Assembly (NCBI GenBank): GCA_025458585.1
Contig: JALOSD010000092.1
Span: 1-6,543, forward strand
Source of the DNA: Burkholderiaceae bacterium
GTDB lineage: Bacteria > Pseudomonadota > Gammaproteobacteria > Burkholderiales > Burkholderiaceae_C
Length of the DNA stretch: 6,543 nt
Direction: 5' to 3'
Shown: piece by piece, positions 4,937 through 6,543 of the stretch
How the letters are laid out: each line of letters starts with the position of its first letter
Numbering within the stretch: the first letter of the stretch is position 1
The notes under the pieces: generated by a model
Database searches by the model: none
The model's input: only the letters and a program-made list of their open reading frames with translations
Told to the model about the DNA's origin: nothing
Made by a program: the position numbers and the translations under genes

Positions 4937-4967
4937 GGCGCCGGGGCTACCCGGCGCCTCTTTGTTT
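4937..4967 (+). terminator. Strong intrinsic terminator upstream of yfcA
   Basis: GGCGCCGGG (4937-4945), loop GCTA, CCCGGCGCC (4950-4958): a perfect 9-bp G/C stem with a tetraloop, followed at once by TCTTTGTTT. It is the best intrinsic terminator in the window, oriented to the right, and has no protein gene upstream on that strand after the terminated sbtB. It must therefore end a non-coding transcript or control read-through into the permease gene, whose start is 44 bp further on. Confidence 0.8.
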
Positions 4968-5010
4968 CCCTTGCGCCGAAGCGCTGCCGGCCCCGCGATC
5001 GGCTTTTGTC

Positions 5011-5772
5011 GTGATCGATCTGCTGCTGGTCACCGCCGCCGGCGCGCTCGCCGGCTTCGTCGACGCGATCGTCGGCGGCGGCGGCCTCGTGCTGCTGCCT
5101 GCGCTGTTCGCCGTCTACCCTGCCGCGCCGCCGGCGACGCTGCTCGGCACGAACAAGGGCAGCGCCGTCTGGGGCACGGGCTGGGCGACGGTGCAGTACG
5201 CGCGCCGGGTCACGATGCGCTGGCGCGCGCTGCTGCCGGCGGTCGCGGCGGCACTTGCCGGCAGCTTCGCCGGCGCGTGGACGGTCACCCGCGTGAGCCC
5301 CGACGGCCTGCGCCGCTGGCTGCCGTTCGTGCTGCTCGCGGTGCTGCTGTACACGCTGGCGCGCAAGGACCTCGGGCGCCACCACGTGCCGCGCCTCGCC
5401 GGCCGCGCCGAGGCGCTCGCCGCGTCGGCGATCGGCGCCGCCGTCGGCTTCTACGACGGCTTCTTCGGGCCCGGCACCGGCAGCTTCTTCGTGTTCCTGT
5501 TCGTGCGCGCGCTCGGCTACGACTTCCTGCACGCGTCGGCGAGCGCGAAGCTGCTGAACACGGCGACCAACGCGTCGGCGCTCGCGCTGTTCGCGTGGCA
5601 GGGCCATGTGTGGTGGCACGTCGCGCTCGTCGTCGCGGTCGCCAACGTCGCCGGCAGCGTCGCCGGCGCGCGGCTGGCGCTGCGCCACGGCGCCGGCTTC
5701 GTGCGCGTGGTGTTCATCGTCGTCGTCGGCGCGCTGATCGTGAAGACGGGATACGACGGCTTTTTCCGCTGA
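5011..5772 (+). CDS. YfcA-like TSUP (TauE/SafE family) permease
   Basis: Inner-membrane protein of the TSUP family (formerly DUF81), closest in pattern to E. coli YfcA; family members export small anions such as sulfite or sulfoacetate, but the YfcA substrate is not established. The 253 residues have about eight hydrophobic segments and the family's internal duplication: AGFVDAIVGGGGL with GTNK (14-26, 46-49) is echoed by VGFYDGFFGPGTGSF with AKLLNTATN (145-159, 179-187). The start is taken as GTG 5011, giving MIDLLLVTAAGALAGFVDA, which begins just before the first membrane segment as in relatives (E. coli about 269 residues). No Shine-Dalgarno is obvious. The same frame is open upstream to 4825, but that stretch is Arg/Pro-rich, crosses the terminator and does not resemble the family. 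A terminator and possible attenuator lie directly upstream. Confidence 0.88.
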   Translation: MIDLLLVTAAGALAGFVDAIVGGGGLVLLPALFAVYPAAPPATLLGTNKGSAVWGTGWATVQYARRVTMRWRALLPAVAAALAGSFAGAWTVTRVSPDGLRRWLPFVLLAVLLYTLARKDLGRHHVPRLAGRAEALAASAIGAAVGFYDGFFGPGTGSFFVFLFVRALGYDFLHASASAKLLNTATNASALALFAWQGHVWWHVALVVAVANVAGSVAGARLALRHGAGFVRVVFIVVVGALIVKTGYDGFFR

Positions 5773-5827
5773 TCCGCCCGCGAGGCGAGGCCTAGCATCG
5801 ACCGTCTTCATCGCCTGCGAGACGAGC

Positions 5828-6543
5828 ATGTCCGTCGATCCCGAACTGCGCAGCCTCGACATCGACATCCCGGCCCAGCCCGACGCACTGGTGCGGCTGT
5901 CGCTGCTGCTCGCCGAAGAGGACGTCGACCTGCACGCGGTGTCGGCGCTGATCGAGTCCGACATGGCGCTCGCCGCCGCGGTGATGAAGGCGGTGAACTC
6001 GTCGCTGTACGGCATCAAGGGGCGCGTGCAGACGGTGCAGCAGGCCGTGACCTATCTCGGCATGCGCGAAGTCGCGGGCATCACGTTCGAGATGGGACTG
6101 CGCGCGGCGTTCCCGCCGGCGCCCGAGCTCGAGCCGATCTGGCGCCGCGCGGCGCTGCGCGGCATGGTGATGGGCCGCATGGGGCAGCAGCTCGGCGTCG
6201 ACGGCTGGGCGGCGCACTCGGCCGGCCTGTTCGAGGAGTGCGGCAAGGCCGTGCTGTTCCGCCACGCGCCGGAGCACTACCGGCCGATGCTGCGCGCCGC
6301 GACCTGCGACACCGATCTGGTCGCGATCGAACGTGCCGGCTTCGGCGTCAGCCACGATGCGCTCGGCGCCGCGCTGTGCGAGAGCTGGGGCCTCGCGGCG
6401 CCGGTCGTCGCGAGCGTGCGCCACCATGTCGCGGTGCAGGCCGGCGAGCCGCTGCCGCCGGGCGTGCAGCGCCCGGCCGTGCTCGCCCTGTCGGCGGTCG
6501 CGGCGACGATCCTCGGCGACGTCGAGCAGCTCGAGGCCACGGC
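5828..6543 (+). CDS. HDOD-domain signalling protein (3' end missing)
   Basis: Visible 238 residues of a cytoplasmic protein with a HDOD (HD-related output) domain from about residue 13 to the window edge. The family signature is ALIESDMALAAAVMKAVNSS followed by LYGIKGRVQTVQQAVTYLGM (41-79), the counterpart of the usual D..L...vL..aNSa.Yg....i.s...Ai..LG. The position of the HD phosphohydrolase pair is degenerate: AGLFEECGKAVLF (132-144) has Glu-Glu where active HD enzymes have His-Asp, so it should be non-catalytic, as HDOD proteins are. Such proteins act as scaffolds or regulators in bacterial signalling, often linked to cyclic-di-GMP or chemotaxis; this one's partners are unknown. The ATG at 5828 gives a normal N-terminus; the ribosome-binding site is weak (GAGACGAG). 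It begins 55 bp after the permease gene, with a possible -10 TAGCAT (5793-5798) in the gap but no clear -35. Confidence 0.87.
   Translation, partial: MSVDPELRSLDIDIPAQPDALVRLSLLLAEEDVDLHAVSALIESDMALAAAVMKAVNSSLYGIKGRVQTVQQAVTYLGMREVAGITFEMGLRAAFPPAPELEPIWRRAALRGMVMGRMGQQLGVDGWAAHSAGLFEECGKAVLFRHAPEHYRPMLRAATCDTDLVAIERAGFGVSHDALGAALCESWGLAAPVVASVRHHVAVQAGEPLPPGVQRPAVLALSAVAATILGDVEQLEAT

Larger units (their letters stand above)
4800..4967 (+). ncRNA. Candidate structured RNA: sRNA or attenuator leader
   Basis: No protein gene is credible here, but the sequence folds into nested stems. P1: TCCTCG (4803-4808) with CGAGGA (4852-4857). P2 inside it: CAGC and CTGCCG (4809-4812, 4814-4819) with CGGCAG and GCTG (4830-4835, 4838-4841). 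A small stem GCAG/CTGC (4877-4889) follows, then a long hairpin (4902-4928) and an intrinsic terminator (4937-4967). Four GGA triplets (4841, 4845, 4855, 4862) lie in and next to P1. GGCGCC occurs four times at 4901, 4913, 4937 and 4953, so segment 4912-4918 can pair either with 4901-4907 or with the 5' arm of the terminator (4937-4943). That is the layout of an attenuator. It precedes a YfcA-like permease gene by about 45 nt. I recognise no known RNA family (6S, SRP, tmRNA, RNase P and common riboswitches do not fit). Function unknown. Confidence 0.45.

Noticed and set aside
4809..4967. Known RNA families (SRP RNA, 6S RNA, tmRNA, RNase P RNA, cobalamin, glycine, fluoride, SAH and ZTP riboswitches)
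   Set aside because: I looked for their hallmark sequence blocks and found none; this was a memory-based comparison, not a covariance-model search.
4769..5014. Small 81-codon plus-strand open frame whose stop overlaps the permease GTG start
   Set aside because: The overlap looks like coupling, but the frame crosses the strong terminator hairpin, its third codon positions are much less GC-biased than in the real genes, the product is Arg/Pro/Ala-rich without recognisable domains, and there is no ribosome-binding site.
4489..6018. Minus-strand open frame of 509 codons antisense to the permease and HDOD genes
   Set aside because: A stop-poor antisense frame typical of GC-rich DNA; the product is a His/Arg/Ala/Gln-rich low-complexity chain, and it overlaps two genes with clear family motifs plus the RRM start.

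Overview
The window is very GC-rich bacterial DNA with strongly G/C-ending codons. Its gene families (aromatic amino acid hydroxylase, HPPD, Lrp/AsnC regulator, SbtA/SbtB, Gly-rich RRM protein, YfcA-type permease, HDOD protein) suit a betaproteobacterium, most likely Burkholderiales. That placement is an inference from composition and gene content; no rRNA or phylogenetic marker is present.

Left part (1-2003, minus strand): a catabolic operon, hpd then phhA. 4-Hydroxyphenylpyruvate dioxygenase is followed by phenylalanine 4-hydroxylase, whose 3' end lies beyond base 1. The hpd stop codon overlaps the phhA ribosome-binding site. Together they supply two steps of the route phenylalanine -> tyrosine -> 4-hydroxyphenylpyruvate -> homogentisate; the transaminase and the homogentisate branch are not in the window.

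Middle (2004-3943, plus strand): a divergent 135-bp control region with a perfect 15-bp palindrome and a related partial copy four helical turns away, then a tightly packed set: an Lrp/AsnC regulator, an SbtA-family sodium/bicarbonate permease and a small PII-like SbtB-type protein. The regulator is placed to control the divergent hpd-phhA operon, its own operon, or both.

Right-centre (3944-4510): two back-to-back hairpins separate sbtB from a convergent gene for a glycine-rich single-RRM RNA-binding protein on the minus strand. It has a recognisable promoter and a 5' leader of roughly 85 nt.

4511-5010 is a 500-bp non-coding stretch and the least explained part of the window. It holds the RRM promoter, a 17-bp inverted repeat closely resembling an NtrC operator, weak sigma54- and sigma70-like promoter elements pointing right, and about 165 nt of densely structured sequence ending in a strong intrinsic terminator. 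Four self-complementary GGCGCC-containing segments in that region can pair in mutually exclusive ways, as in a transcription attenuator. It is either a stand-alone small RNA or a regulatory leader of the next gene.

Right end (5011-6543, plus strand): a YfcA-like TSUP (TauE/SafE) membrane permease, then a HDOD-domain signalling protein that runs off the window edge. No mobile elements, CRISPR arrays, tRNA or rRNA genes were seen.
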